Assembly (NCBI GenBank): GCA_028716525.1
Contig: JAQUPQ010000016.1
Location: forward strand, 1 to 64,000
Source: Terriglobia bacterium
GTDB taxonomy: Bacteria > Acidobacteriota > Terriglobia > JAIQFV01
Reading direction: 5' to 3'
DNA length: 64,000 bases
The position numbers were made by a program, and so were the translations under genes. Positions 17,622 through 26,744 of the stretch are shown here, piece by piece. The notes beneath the pieces were generated by a model. The model had not been told where the DNA came from. It ran no database searches and was given only the letters and a program-made list of their open reading frames with translations. Positions within the stretch are counted from its first letter, which is position 1. Each line of letters starts with the position of its first letter.

Positions 17622-17701
17622 CCGGCCCGTTCCCGGAGAGAAGCGCCGGGGCGGGCAGCTGCCGGGGAGAGTCTTTTGCTCAGAAAACATCCGGAAGGTT
17701 C

Positions 17702-17742
17702 TCTGCGCAGTCTCGGCGATCTCGGCGTCTCCGCGGTGAACG
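17702..17742. repeat. Degenerate 9-bp tandem repeat (TCTCGGCGA type)
   Basis: Four degenerate units, TCTGCGCAG, TCTCGGCGA, TCTCGGCG and TCTCCGCGG, followed by TGAACG. The sequence resembles the widespread 'tctgcggcgtctctgcggtgaa' intergenic repeats seen in many genomes. It lies in the 363-base gap between trpD and the convergent Spy-like gene, where I see no gene. Confidence 0.55.
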
Positions 17743-17942
17743 GTCGTCCAAAGACCGAATCATTTGTCTTCATGCTCCTGGGTGCCCTGATCCATCGGGG
17801 CATGAGCAACTACACCCAAAATACGAAAAGACGCGACGAGTTGAAGGTTGGTGTGCTGCGCAGACTTTTGATGTCGAAGCGCAAGGTGCTGCGGAGGTGT
17901 GATAAGTCAGCCGCTGAAGTGTACGACCTAAAAGACCGGCGA

Positions 17943-18581
17943 CTACTTGCGGTTAGGGGCACGTTTTGCGGTGGGAGGAGGGCCCGAGGGACGCGGCGCG
18001 TTTTGCTGGAACTGGCCCCGACCCTGCATGCGTTGCATCTGTCGTCCCTGACGGACCTCTTGAATCATCCGGTTGATGTGCTGATCGGTTTTCTGTTGGT
18101 ACTGCCGGAACCGCGCCTGTTGGCGGACGTCCAATTTTGAATCAATCCCCTTGGTCGCTTCCTCAAGCACCTGTTCGTTTTGTTTCTTGACTTGGTCCAG
18201 CTCTTTCATCTTGGCTTGGACCTGCTCATCAGGAGCGCCGGAATCCAACAATTGATTCAATTCCACTTCGGTTTGATGTTTGCGACGGGCGCCCTCCTGC
18301 CGAACCTGCAGGAAATTTTTGACGGCCGGAATGACGGCGGCAAATTGTTCGTTGCTGAGCTTGAGATCCTCCTGCAGGCGGCTGATGTAGAGTGCTTCGA
18401 TCAGCTCCTGCATTTCCTTTTGCTGAGGGTGTCGAGGATTCATGCCTTGAGGATTCACAGGACCGGAATTCTGCAAGGCCGGAGGTTGGGCCGAGATCGT
18501 CCCGGCGTTTCCGATCAGAAACAGAAACGAGGAGAATGCCATCCCGGCGATACGGTAGAGTCGAGAAAATCTCATAATCAC
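17943..18581 (-). CDS. Spy/CpxP/CnrX-like periplasmic protein
   Basis: A 212-residue predicted secreted helical protein. The N-terminal hydrophobic signal ends around GTISAQP. The body is all-helical and charged, with LKLSNEQFAAVIPAVKNF (an LTxxQ-like motif) and long helices rich in Glu, Gln and Lys. The C-terminal tail is Arg/Gln/Pro-rich (RGQFQQNAPRPSGPP). The Spy/CpxP family includes chaperones and metal sensors, and CnrX of the same fold controls an ECF sigma factor. Here the start overlaps the stop of the anti-sigma gene by four bases, so it is cotranscribed with the sigma/anti-sigma pair and may be their periplasmic sensor. That role is inference. Confidence 0.7.
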   Translation of the reverse strand: MIMRFSRLYRIAGMAFSSFLFLIGNAGTISAQPPALQNSGPVNPQGMNPRHPQQKEMQELIEALYISRLQEDLKLSNEQFAAVIPAVKNFLQVRQEGARRKHQTEVELNQLLDSGAPDEQVQAKMKELDQVKKQNEQVLEEATKGIDSKLDVRQQARFRQYQQKTDQHINRMIQEVRQGRQMQRMQGRGQFQQNAPRPSGPPPTAKRAPNRK

Positions 18582-19201
18582 CCCTTCAAATCCGCTTGCA
18601 GCAATTTTTTGAGCTGCTGCATTTCCTGCGGGCTGAGGTCATCCATGGAGCGGAACGGGTCGGTCGCGAAGGCCGTCGTTAACGTCTCGTCCACTGAACT
18701 GGTGTTCTCTGATTCGGCGCTCACCCTCACAAAGTCTGTGGGTTGAAGATTGGCGTCGGTGGCCAAGGCGTCGGCCACCGCCATGGAGTCATTCAGCGCA
18801 TCGGACGGGTTCGAAGCCACGGTGGACTGATTTCCGTGCCATAAGGGAAACGATTGTAGCTTGTCATAGTGGAAGAGCAAAGCCAGGGCGCAGACCACCA
18901 CTGCTGTGGCGGTCACGCCCATGATCACGTAATGTTCCAATAGCATGTGTTGTAAGAACCCCCAGACCGAGCGGCGTTGCGGGAGCAATTGGATCTTGCG
19001 ATTCAGGTCTGTAGCAAACTGCGCCGCCATCGAGAGCGGCATATCGGGTGTTTCTTCGAGGCTCAGCCGTTGATGGATTGCCCGCAATTCAGAAAGTTCC
19101 GCGTTGCACGCGGTGCAGTGTTGGATATGCTCCCGGGCCTCCAGTTCGGCTGCGCCGGACTCAATCCAACTGAGAAATTGTTCAGGGTCCAGATGTTTCA
19201 T
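18578..19201 (-). CDS. Zinc-finger anti-sigma factor, one transmembrane helix
   Basis: A 207-residue membrane-bound anti-sigma factor expected to hold the ECF factor encoded four bases upstream. The N-terminal cytosolic part has the ZAS-type motif H25-x3-C29-x2-C32 (HIQHCTAC). A single helix spans about 91-111 (YVIMGVTATAVVVCALALLF), and the rest would be periplasmic and shows no named domain. The last periplasmic residues include a Glu/Ser-rich linker and LSPQEMQQLKKLLQADL. The order sigma, anti-sigma, Spy-like sensor on one strand supports an envelope-signalling unit. Confidence 0.85.
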   Translation of the reverse strand: MKHLDPEQFLSWIESGAAELEAREHIQHCTACNAELSELRAIHQRLSLEETPDMPLSMAAQFATDLNRKIQLLPQRRSVWGFLQHMLLEHYVIMGVTATAVVVCALALLFHYDKLQSFPLWHGNQSTVASNPSDALNDSMAVADALATDANLQPTDFVRVSAESENTSSVDETLTTAFATDPFRSMDDLSPQEMQQLKKLLQADLKG

Positions 19202-19205
19202 AACG

Positions 19206-19751
19206 TTAAGTCTTCACTTTCTTGGGTTCCACCTTCATCAATTTCCGGAGGTTGGCCAGGCCGAAAAAAACGTTGGTCTTGGCGGTCGAAACCGTGCATT
19301 TCAAAACTCGGGCAATTTCCTCATAGCTCAGTTCTTCGTAAACGCGAAGCTTAATGGCGGCCTGTTGTCGAGGCGGGAGCTGTTCCAGTGCGGCTCGCAT
19401 CACTCCGAGTTCTTCATTCAACTCCGTCTCATGATGAATCTGTACTGACCGATCCTCCGCGTTTTCGGCCTCCACCTCTTCGCCATGGGTTTTCTGCCGC
19501 TGCGCGAAGTTGATGCAGTTGTTGATGGCTACGCGGTAGAGCCAGGTCTTAAAACTGGAGCGACGATTGAAGGTATGCAACCCTTGATAGGCCTTTAAAA
19601 AGGCGTCCTGAGCCAAGTCATAGGCGTCCTCGGCCTGATGAGCATAACGGTAACATAACCGATAAATCGCCTGCTGATAGGTTCGAACCAGCTCCTCGAA
19701 GGCACTCGGGTCACCCTTAAGGCATCGCTCCACGCGCTCGAGGTCGGTCAT
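19206..19751 (-). CDS. ECF RNA polymerase sigma factor
   Basis: About 181 residues with sigma regions 2 and 4 only. Region 2 runs from GDPSAFEELVRTYQQAIYRLCYR through DLAQDAFLKAYQGLHTF and SSFKTWLYRVAINNCINF. Region 4 is LEQLPPRQQAAIKLRVYEEL and SYEEIARVLKCTVSTAKTNV. The start at 19751 (MTDLERVERCLKGD) matches the usual ECF N terminus; an ATG at 19853 would add 34 unusual residues. It is followed by its anti-sigma gene. ECF factors of this type usually activate their own operon, but I could not identify a -35/-10 pair. Confidence 0.9.
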   Translation of the reverse strand: MTDLERVERCLKGDPSAFEELVRTYQQAIYRLCYRYAHQAEDAYDLAQDAFLKAYQGLHTFNRRSSFKTWLYRVAINNCINFAQRQKTHGEEVEAENAEDRSVQIHHETELNEELGVMRAALEQLPPRQQAAIKLRVYEELSYEEIARVLKCTVSTAKTNVFFGLANLRKLMKVEPKKVKT

Positions 19752-19942
19752 GGTTTGCGTGTTTGAGGTAGACTCCAAAGAGCCGGCTCGCACTAGACTG
19801 TTCACGGTCACTGGCACGCCAATCGTCGCCCATTGTAGCTTAAGGGGTTTCATTTTTCATTCCAAAAAGCCAAAGGTAACGATTTGAAACCATACGCGTC
19901 ATTGGACGCAAACCTGACTTCACCGTGTTGCCCCCGACGGAG

Positions 19943-20536
19943 TTACTGGCCGTCATCACCCGGTTTCGGGGGAGCCGCCGGTGCTGGGGACGCCTGCGGC
20001 CCGCGCGGGCCGCGCGGTCCCTGTCCCGGTTGCCCCATTCGGGGCATCATGCCCATGCGCTGCTGCATCCTCTCCTGCATAAACCGGTGGGCTTGCGCCT
20101 GACGCCACATCTTCAGTTTGCTCAATTGGTCGGCCGTCAGCGTCTCCTTTACGGCCAATTGCGTGGCGATGCGATTCTTCAACAAGCTGGCCTGCAGAGC
20201 TGAAATTTCGGTAATCTTCTGATTGACTTGGGCGTGATCCACTTTGTCTCCGCTCATCAGACTGGCCAGTTCAAGGCGCTTGATTTTGAGATCGGCGTGC
20301 TCCTTGATTCCGGCTTTGGCAGCTTCCAAAAATGCCGCCTTCAATTTGGCTACTTGCTCGTCGGTGATATTCAGACGGGTTCGCAGATTTTGATCATTGA
20401 GCGCTCGGCCCAGGTTGAATTCCCGGTTGGCCCGATGACGCGGCCGATTTCCGGCCGGACCGGGCTGCGCCATCAGAGGTGCGGCCAAGGCCAATATCAG
20501 AATCATTAGGGCTGCTGTTGTGAATATTCTTTTCAT
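19943..20536 (-). CDS. Second Spy/CpxP-like periplasmic protein
   Basis: A 197-residue predicted secreted protein with a clean signal peptide (ILALAAPLMAQP). It has two LTxxQ-type motifs, NITDEQVAKLKAAF and LTADQLSKLKMW, which define the Spy/CpxP/CnrX group. The tail is Met-, Gly- and Pro-rich (RMGMMPRMGQPGQG), possibly metal-binding or disordered. It lies upstream of the sigma factor on the same strand, so the sigma/anti-sigma pair is bracketed by two Spy-like genes. It could be a target of the sigma factor or part of its sensing system. Confidence 0.75.
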   Translation of the reverse strand: MKRIFTTAALMILILALAAPLMAQPGPAGNRPRHRANREFNLGRALNDQNLRTRLNITDEQVAKLKAAFLEAAKAGIKEHADLKIKRLELASLMSGDKVDHAQVNQKITEISALQASLLKNRIATQLAVKETLTADQLSKLKMWRQAQAHRFMQERMQQRMGMMPRMGQPGQGPRGPRGPQASPAPAAPPKPGDDGQ

Positions 20537-20757
20537 AAAACCTCCATCGTATTTGTGTTCACGACTCCATAGACACAGCCCTTAATTGAAAGTTTAAACA
20601 GGGAGTTAGGAATTCTCTGGAGAAAAGTTGCCGTCCCTGGTGGGGTGGGATAGAATCGCGTGCTTGCGACGAGGATCGCTCGAGGCGCGCAGCTCTCGTT
20701 CGGGCTGTCGAGTGTCTGGCCACACGCTGCCGGGAAGGCGTTCTCTGGAAGGCGCAC

Positions 20758-22512
20758 GTGAAGAAAAGAATGAGTGAAAACCTAAAACCGCTATGGCCTT
20801 ACGTTAAGCGGTATCGGCGCCGGATTGCCTTGGGCTTCGTGTGTGTGATCGTCACAAATGCCGTAGGCATGGCTTTCCCATGGGTTTTGAAAGTCGCCAT
20901 CGACGACTTGGTGCGCGCCCTGACGACGGAAAAACTGCTGAAATATCCCTTGATGCTAATCGGTATCACATTGGTTCAGGCTGTATTTCGATTCTCCATG
21001 CGCTGGGTTCTTATTGGGATTTCCCGAGACATTGAATACGACCTTCGCAACGATTTGTTCTCGCACCTGCTGAAGTTATCGACGCGGTTCTACCATCACA
21101 ATCGCACCGGGGATCTGATGTCGAAAGCCACGAACGACGTGGCAGCAGTCCGTATGCTCGTGGGCCCGGGGATTATGTACACCGCCAACACCGTGGTGGC
21201 AACGGTTCTGGCGTTGGCCATCATGTTGCACCTCGACTCGCGGCTGACCCTTCTGGCGCTCCTCCCGTTGCCGCTGGTTTCTGTCGCCATGCGTTATCTC
21301 GGGTCCCTTATTCATGATCGGTTTGAAAAGATTCAAGCCATGTTCTCCGACATCAGCGCCCGCGTTCAGGAAAATTTGTCGGGCATTCGAGTGGTGAAAT
21401 CGTTCTGTCAGGAGGATGCTGAAATTGAGACCTTCAAGCGGATGAACCGGGAATATGTGGAGAAGAATTTGGGTTTGATCCGGATTTGGGGAACATTTTA
21501 TCCCTCGCTTGAATTTTTGATCGGGTTGGCCTTCGTGGTGGTTCTGTGGCTGGGTGGTCTCCAGGTCATCTCCGGCCGAATCTCCTTGGGATCGTTCGTG
21601 GCGTTCAATACTTATTTGGGGATGTTGGTGTGGCCCATGATTGCGTTTGGATGGGTCGTCAATCTGGTGGAACGAGGAGCCGCCTCCATGGGCCGGATCA
21701 ATGTCATCTTCGTAACCCCGGCCGATATTGTCGACAACGATGTGACGCTTTCGGATGCGCCGCCCATCCGGGGCGATATCGAATTTCGTAACCTCACATT
21801 TGCATACGACGGACACCCTATTCTCCGGAATATCAATTTGCGCATCTCACGCGGACAGCGCGTGGCCATTGTCGGCCATACCGGCTCTGGCAAATCCACG
21901 CTAGTGCAATTGATTCCGCGGCTCTACGACGCCCCTCCGGGAACATTGTTTGTTGATGGTCGGGATATTCGGGAATATCCCCTGGAAGCCCTGCGATCCG
22001 CGATCGGTTATGTCCCGCAGGAAACATTTTTGTTTAGCGAGACCGTGGCTGAAAATATTTCTTTTGGGGTGACCCACACCACCGCGGAGGAAATCCAAAG
22101 AGTAGCGGAAGTTTCTCACCTGCATGCAGATGTTCGGGAATTTCCCAAGCAGTTTGAAACCCTGGTGGGGGAACGCGGGATTACGCTCTCGGGCGGCCAG
22201 AAGCAGCGAACCGCCATCTCTCGGGCCGTCCTTCGGGATCCAAAGATTTTGATTTTGGATGATGCCTTGTCAAGCGTGGACACCGACACTGAAGAGCGCA
22301 TTCTGCGCGAGCTGGATGTGGTCATGCGAAATCGCACCTCCATTCTCATTTCTCACCGGGTTTCCACCGTCAAGAATGCCGATCAGATTGTGGTCCTCCA
22401 CCAGGGTCAGATTGCGGAGCAAGGCACCCACCAGGAGTTGCTGGCCCACGAGGGCTACTATGCCGACCTTTATCGAAAGCAGCTGCTGGAAGAGGAGTTG
22501 GAACAGATTTGA
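20758..22512 (+). CDS. ABC exporter half-transporter, degenerate catalytic site subunit
   Basis: 584 residues: six transmembrane helices then a nucleotide-binding domain. Walker A GHTGSGKST is near 373, signature LSGGQKQR near 477, and Walker B ILILDDALSSVD near 498. The residue after the Walker B Asp is Asp instead of catalytic Glu, which is characteristic of the non-hydrolysing site in heterodimeric exporters such as TM287/288 and BmrCD. The partner gene starts 33 bases downstream. The start is GTG at 20758; an ATG four codons later is possible. It probably exports a drug, lipid or peptide; the substrate is unknown. Confidence 0.9.
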   Translation: MKKRMSENLKPLWPYVKRYRRRIALGFVCVIVTNAVGMAFPWVLKVAIDDLVRALTTEKLLKYPLMLIGITLVQAVFRFSMRWVLIGISRDIEYDLRNDLFSHLLKLSTRFYHHNRTGDLMSKATNDVAAVRMLVGPGIMYTANTVVATVLALAIMLHLDSRLTLLALLPLPLVSVAMRYLGSLIHDRFEKIQAMFSDISARVQENLSGIRVVKSFCQEDAEIETFKRMNREYVEKNLGLIRIWGTFYPSLEFLIGLAFVVVLWLGGLQVISGRISLGSFVAFNTYLGMLVWPMIAFGWVVNLVERGAASMGRINVIFVTPADIVDNDVTLSDAPPIRGDIEFRNLTFAYDGHPILRNINLRISRGQRVAIVGHTGSGKSTLVQLIPRLYDAPPGTLFVDGRDIREYPLEALRSAIGYVPQETFLFSETVAENISFGVTHTTAEEIQRVAEVSHLHADVREFPKQFETLVGERGITLSGGQKQRTAISRAVLRDPKILILDDALSSVDTDTEERILRELDVVMRNRTSILISHRVSTVKNADQIVVLHQGQIAEQGTHQELLAHEGYYADLYRKQLLEEELEQI

Positions 22513-22545
22513 AGTCTTCGAAGAGGCCGGAACAGATTTGAGTTT

Positions 22546-24393
22546 ATGGCAAGTTTTCATGAAGAAGAAGCATTAGGAAAGGCCTACGACCACCGCTTGA
22601 TGGTGCGGTTGCTGGCCTATGTGCGCCCCTACTGGCTCCTGGTGGGGGCGGCCTTGCTTTGTATTCTGATATCCGCGGGTCTGGCGGCCATTCAACCCTT
22701 CCTGACCAAAGTGGCCATCGACCGGTATATTCTCCAGCACAATCCCGGCGGGCTGCGCTGGATCGGATTGCTGTTCCTGGCGGTGCTGACCGTGGGCTTC
22801 GTGCTGCAGTTTGCGCAAACGGTCATGACCCAATGGATGGGCCAGCGCATCATGTATGACATTCGGGTGGAGATCTTTTCTCATCTGCAGAGGCTGCAGC
22901 TCAAGTTTTTCGACAAAAACCCTGTGGGTCGATTGATGACCCGGGTGACGACCGACGTCGATGCCCTGAACGAGCTGTTTGCCTCGGGGTTGGTGACGGT
23001 GTTCGGCGATCTGCTGACGTTGCTGGCGATCATGGTGGTCATTCTGGAACTCAACTGGCGGTTGGCGCTTCTCACCTTCACGGTCGTTCCTTTGATTATC
23101 ATGACCACCACGGTGTTCCGGCGCAAAGCGCGTCAATCGTACCGCGATGTGAGGGCAGCGGTGGCGCGCATCAGCGCTTTTTTGCAGGAACACGTTTCCG
23201 GAATGAGCGTCATTCAGCTCTTTAACCGGGAGCACAGAAGCTTCCAGCAATTCGATGAAATCAACGAACGCCATCGCAAAGCCAATTATGACTCCATCCT
23301 GGCTTATGCGGTCTTCTACCCGGTGGTGGAAATCTTGGGATCCACCGCGGTGGCGTTGATCATTTGGTACGGCGGGCACGAAGTTCTGAAGAATATCCTG
23401 ACGATGGGAACGCTGGTGGCCTTCATTCAATATTCGCAGCGATTCTTCCGGCCCATCCAGGATCTCAGCGAGAAATACAACATCCTGCAGGCGGCCATGG
23501 CGAGTTCCGAGCGAATCTTCAAATTGTTGGACACTCCCGTCACCATCGCCTCGCCGAAGGAGCCGGGTATTGCCGGTGAAATTCGCGGGGAGATCGAATT
23601 TCAGCACGCCTGGTTTTCTTACTCCGATTCGGCCACGCCCACCGACGAGGAGTGGGTCTTGAAAGATATCTCTTTCAAAGTGAAGCCCGGGGAGTCGGTG
23701 GCCATCGTGGGTCACACCGGGGCGGGTAAGACCACCCTCATGAGTTTGCTGCAGCGATTCTATGATCTCAACCGGGGCGCTATTTTGCTCGATGGCCTGG
23801 ACATTCGAAATCTGGACTTGGGGGATTTGCGATGTCAATACGGCGTAGTCTTGCAGGATGTCTTCATTTTTTCGGGAACCGTGGAAAGCAATATTCGGCT
23901 GGGCACGGAGTGGATCGACGAGGAGCAGATTCAGAACGCCGCCGTCGATGTAAACTTATATGATTTCATTCGGGAATTGCCCAACGGCTTCAAAGAAGAG
24001 GTGCGCGAACGCGGGCATACATTGTCGGTGGGGCAAAAACAACTGATGGCTTTTGCCCGAGCCCTGGCACACGATCCCAAGATTCTCATATTGGACGAAG
24101 CCACCTCCAGCGTCGATACCGAAACGGAGTTGAAGATTCGGGAAGCTTTGGCCCGACTGATGCGCGGCCGGACGTCTATTATCATTGCGCATCGCCTTTC
24201 GACCATTCAAAATTGCGATCGCATTATCGTGATGCACAAGGGCCAGGTGCGTGAGATCGGCAATCACCAGGAACTGCTGGCGCGACGAGGCATCTATTAC
24301 CGGCTCTATCAACTCCAATACCGGGACCAGGAAGATCGGGTTCCACCAGCAACGGCATTGCCCAATCCAGCCTACGAAGGGAACATTCCATGA
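22546..24393 (+). CDS. ABC exporter half-transporter, canonical catalytic subunit
   Basis: 615 residues, six-helix domain plus ATPase. Walker A GHTGAGKTT is near 388, Walker B ILILDEATSSVD near 514 with the canonical Glu, and the signature is LSVGQKQ instead of LSGGQ. In a heterodimer this altered signature would face the Walker A/B of the partner, which itself carries Asp for Glu, so one of the two ATP sites is degenerate on both sides. The stop overlaps the OPT gene start by four bases (ATGA). Confidence 0.9.
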   Translation: MASFHEEEALGKAYDHRLMVRLLAYVRPYWLLVGAALLCILISAGLAAIQPFLTKVAIDRYILQHNPGGLRWIGLLFLAVLTVGFVLQFAQTVMTQWMGQRIMYDIRVEIFSHLQRLQLKFFDKNPVGRLMTRVTTDVDALNELFASGLVTVFGDLLTLLAIMVVILELNWRLALLTFTVVPLIIMTTTVFRRKARQSYRDVRAAVARISAFLQEHVSGMSVIQLFNREHRSFQQFDEINERHRKANYDSILAYAVFYPVVEILGSTAVALIIWYGGHEVLKNILTMGTLVAFIQYSQRFFRPIQDLSEKYNILQAAMASSERIFKLLDTPVTIASPKEPGIAGEIRGEIEFQHAWFSYSDSATPTDEEWVLKDISFKVKPGESVAIVGHTGAGKTTLMSLLQRFYDLNRGAILLDGLDIRNLDLGDLRCQYGVVLQDVFIFSGTVESNIRLGTEWIDEEQIQNAAVDVNLYDFIRELPNGFKEEVRERGHTLSVGQKQLMAFARALAHDPKILILDEATSSVDTETELKIREALARLMRGRTSIIIAHRLSTIQNCDRIIVMHKGQVREIGNHQELLARRGIYYRLYQLQYRDQEDRVPPATALPNPAYEGNIP

Positions 24394-26477
24394 GTTCAAT
24401 TTCCGGGGCAGGGAATATCGGCGACAAGAGCTTCAAACCTTACGTCTCGGCGGATGAATCGATGGCGGAACTCTCCATCCGCGCGGTGGTGCTCGGCATT
24501 CTGATGGCGGTGTTTCTCGGCGCCGCCAATGCCTATCTCGGCATGAAAGCCGGGCAGACGATTTCTGCGATCTTTCCGGCCGCGGTGATCGCCGCGGCGG
24601 CTTTTCGTTTGCCGTTTTTTCGTGGAACCATCCTGGAACAAAATATCGCGCGTACGGCCGCCGCCATGGGAGAAGCCCTGATTGCCGGCGCCATCTTCAC
24701 CATTCCGGCTTTTCTCATTGTTCAAGTGAACGGACAACGCTTGTGGACCAAGTTTCGATATTGGGATTCCACGCTGATCATGCTGGTCGGCGGGCTGTTG
24801 GGAGTCTTGTTCATCATTCTGCTTCGGCGGACGTTGGTGGAAGATGTGACGTTGCCTTTTCCCGAAAGCGCCGCCTGTGTGGAGATTGTAAAAGCCGGTC
24901 AGAAAGCTGAAAGTGGCGCCGGGTACGTCTTCTCGGCGCTGGGTATCGGCGCTTTGATTGAATTGTTGAAGAATTCCGCCGGCTTTACGGTTATTCGCGA
25001 TGTTACTTCGGGCTTCATTCGTCTGCCACAATCCATTGTTCATCATTTCAATGTCAATAAAGTTTCCATCGGCGATGTCACTCATCAAGGCGCCATGCCG
25101 TGGTCATCGCCTGTGGCTTCGCCCGCTTTGATGGGTGTGGGTTACATCATCGGCCCCAAATGGGCGGCGGTGAACTTCTCCGGAGGCGTCATTGCCTGGC
25201 TGGTGTTGATTCCTTTAATTCTTTTTGTGGATCCGGATTTGCCGAAACGATTGTCGCTCAACGGGAAGCCGGTGGGCTTGGGCGATATGGCCAACTCCGT
25301 GTGGTACAACATCGTTCGCCCCATTGCGGTGGGCGCCATGCTGGTGGGATCCATCAACACGCTGTGGGGAATGCGCAAGTCCCTGGTGCGAGGTCTGGGC
25401 CATTCCTTTCGAAAACAGTCGGGATCGAAATCGCAGGCCGCCTCTACTTCTCGTCTCGAGAAAGATTTGAATTTTCGATGGGTGATTGCCGGCATCATCG
25501 CTCTTCTTATCCCCATGGTGGCCATTTACTACCGCTACATGCACACGCTCGGTGGCGCGGTTCTCTCTGCCATCGTCCTGGTTGTTACGGGATTTATTTT
25601 CACGGCGGTGGGTGGTTACTTGGTGGGGATTATCGGAGGCAGCAACCAGCCGGTCTCCGGATTAACACTATCGGCCTTGATTGTGGCGGCCCTTCTGATG
25701 TTGGCCATCGGCCAACGTGGCCCCGCCGGAGTGGCCGCGGTCTTGGGTGTGGCCGCCGTGGTGTGCTGTGCCGCCTCGGCGGGCGGCTCCTTGATTCAGG
25801 ATTTGCGTGTCGGTCATCTTCTGGGTGGAACGCCTTGGAAGATGCAGGTGGCGGAGATGCTGAGCGTTACGGTCATCAGTTTCGTGATGGTTTTTCCGAT
25901 GATCATTCTTCATGAAGGAAACATCGCCAAGGGCGGTATCGGGATCGGCGATCAGCAGCTTCCGGCGCCCCAGGCGGGGTTAATGGCCCAACTGGCAAAA
26001 GGCATTGTTGGCGGCGACATGCCCTGGGGCTTGTTGGTTATGGGGATGGCGTTTGCGGTGATGTTGATTTTAATTGAAGCGCCTTCTCCAATGTTGATAG
26101 CTGTCGGAATGTACCTTCCCTTTGAGACCACCTTTGCGATTTTTGTGGGCGGTATGATTCGATGGATGGCGCAGCGCCTGGCGGTGCGTCGCCGCATGCC
26201 CGATGATCAACAGGCGGCGCTGACGAACACCGGGACACTGCTGGCTTCCGGATTTATTGCCGGCGAGGCGCTGATGGGGGTGGGTCTGTCTGCACTCGTT
26301 CTCTTTGGATATCCCTCTGTCACGAAGATCATTACCGGCCGCGAATCGCTGGCCATCCTGGACAATTATGGGGGCTGGCTGTCGCTATTGGTGTTCGCCT
26401 GCGTAGTTTATGTGTTGGTCAGAATTCCTATCCGAAGTGCCGAAAGGGGCGAAGGCGTGAGTGTTCGGCTGGAATAG
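24390..26477 (+). CDS. OPT-family oligopeptide/metal-chelate transporter
   Basis: A 695-residue membrane protein with about fourteen to sixteen helices. It opens with the family's first helix pattern: LSIRAVVLGILMAVFLGAANAYLGMKAGQTISAIFPAAV. Further family blocks are LPFPESAACVEIVKAG, the GxGYIIGPKWAAVNFSGG region, and YLVGIIGGSNQPVSGLTLSA. Prokaryotic OPT proteins move oligopeptides or siderophore-like chelates by proton coupling. The overlap with the ABC gene implies a common transcript, but a functional link with the exporter is not established. Confidence 0.88.
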   Translation: MSSISGAGNIGDKSFKPYVSADESMAELSIRAVVLGILMAVFLGAANAYLGMKAGQTISAIFPAAVIAAAAFRLPFFRGTILEQNIARTAAAMGEALIAGAIFTIPAFLIVQVNGQRLWTKFRYWDSTLIMLVGGLLGVLFIILLRRTLVEDVTLPFPESAACVEIVKAGQKAESGAGYVFSALGIGALIELLKNSAGFTVIRDVTSGFIRLPQSIVHHFNVNKVSIGDVTHQGAMPWSSPVASPALMGVGYIIGPKWAAVNFSGGVIAWLVLIPLILFVDPDLPKRLSLNGKPVGLGDMANSVWYNIVRPIAVGAMLVGSINTLWGMRKSLVRGLGHSFRKQSGSKSQAASTSRLEKDLNFRWVIAGIIALLIPMVAIYYRYMHTLGGAVLSAIVLVVTGFIFTAVGGYLVGIIGGSNQPVSGLTLSALIVAALLMLAIGQRGPAGVAAVLGVAAVVCCAASAGGSLIQDLRVGHLLGGTPWKMQVAEMLSVTVISFVMVFPMIILHEGNIAKGGIGIGDQQLPAPQAGLMAQLAKGIVGGDMPWGLLVMGMAFAVMLILIEAPSPMLIAVGMYLPFETTFAIFVGGMIRWMAQRLAVRRRMPDDQQAALTNTGTLLASGFIAGEALMGVGLSALVLFGYPSVTKIITGRESLAILDNYGGWLSLLVFACVVYVLVRIPIRSAERGEGVSVRLE

Positions 26478-26689
26478 GATTCATTTCTCCCAAAGAGCTC
26501 GAGCTGGTAGTTTGGGGCTCAGCCGCGGCTGTGCCTTCCGCACGTTGCTGGAAGATCACTATGATCTCGAGCATCGACCGCCCGCAAGTGTTTCAACTAT
26601 GCCAAACAGCTTCGCGACGACGAGTGGCACCATTGAGGACGGCGTTAGCGCATTAAAAGGAAGAGTGGCTGCTCGAGGCGCCTTAATTC

Positions 26690-26718
26690 TTGACGTTTTT
26701 GCGGTGCTGGTACAGAAT
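26690..26718 (+). promoter_or_regulatory. Predicted sigma-70 promoter of the toxin-antitoxin operon
   Basis: TTGACG at 26690-26695, a 17-base spacer, then CAGAAT at 26713-26718 (four of six matches to TATAAT). The start of transcription would fall near 26725, inside the palindrome and about 20 bases before the antitoxin ATG. Confidence 0.5.
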
Positions 26719-26722
26719 GTGG

Positions 26723-26744
26723 TTGAACTAATTAATTAGTTCAA
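26723..26744. promoter_or_regulatory. Perfect 22-bp palindromic operator of the toxin-antitoxin operon
   Basis: The half-site TTGAACTAATT is followed directly by its exact reverse complement. The last base is the A of the antitoxin ATG, and the predicted transcription start is within it. Phd/YefM antitoxins autoregulate by binding palindromes at this place, so this is a likely operator. Confidence 0.75.

Noticed and set aside
17595-18140. 181-codon plus-strand frame after trpD
   Set aside because: It begins inside the heptamer repeat and runs antisense through the Spy-like gene; no domain is visible.
26461-26739. 92-codon plus-strand frame between the OPT transporter and the antitoxin
   Set aside because: It overlaps the OPT gene end, has no ribosome site or family resemblance, and runs through the predicted toxin-antitoxin promoter and operator.
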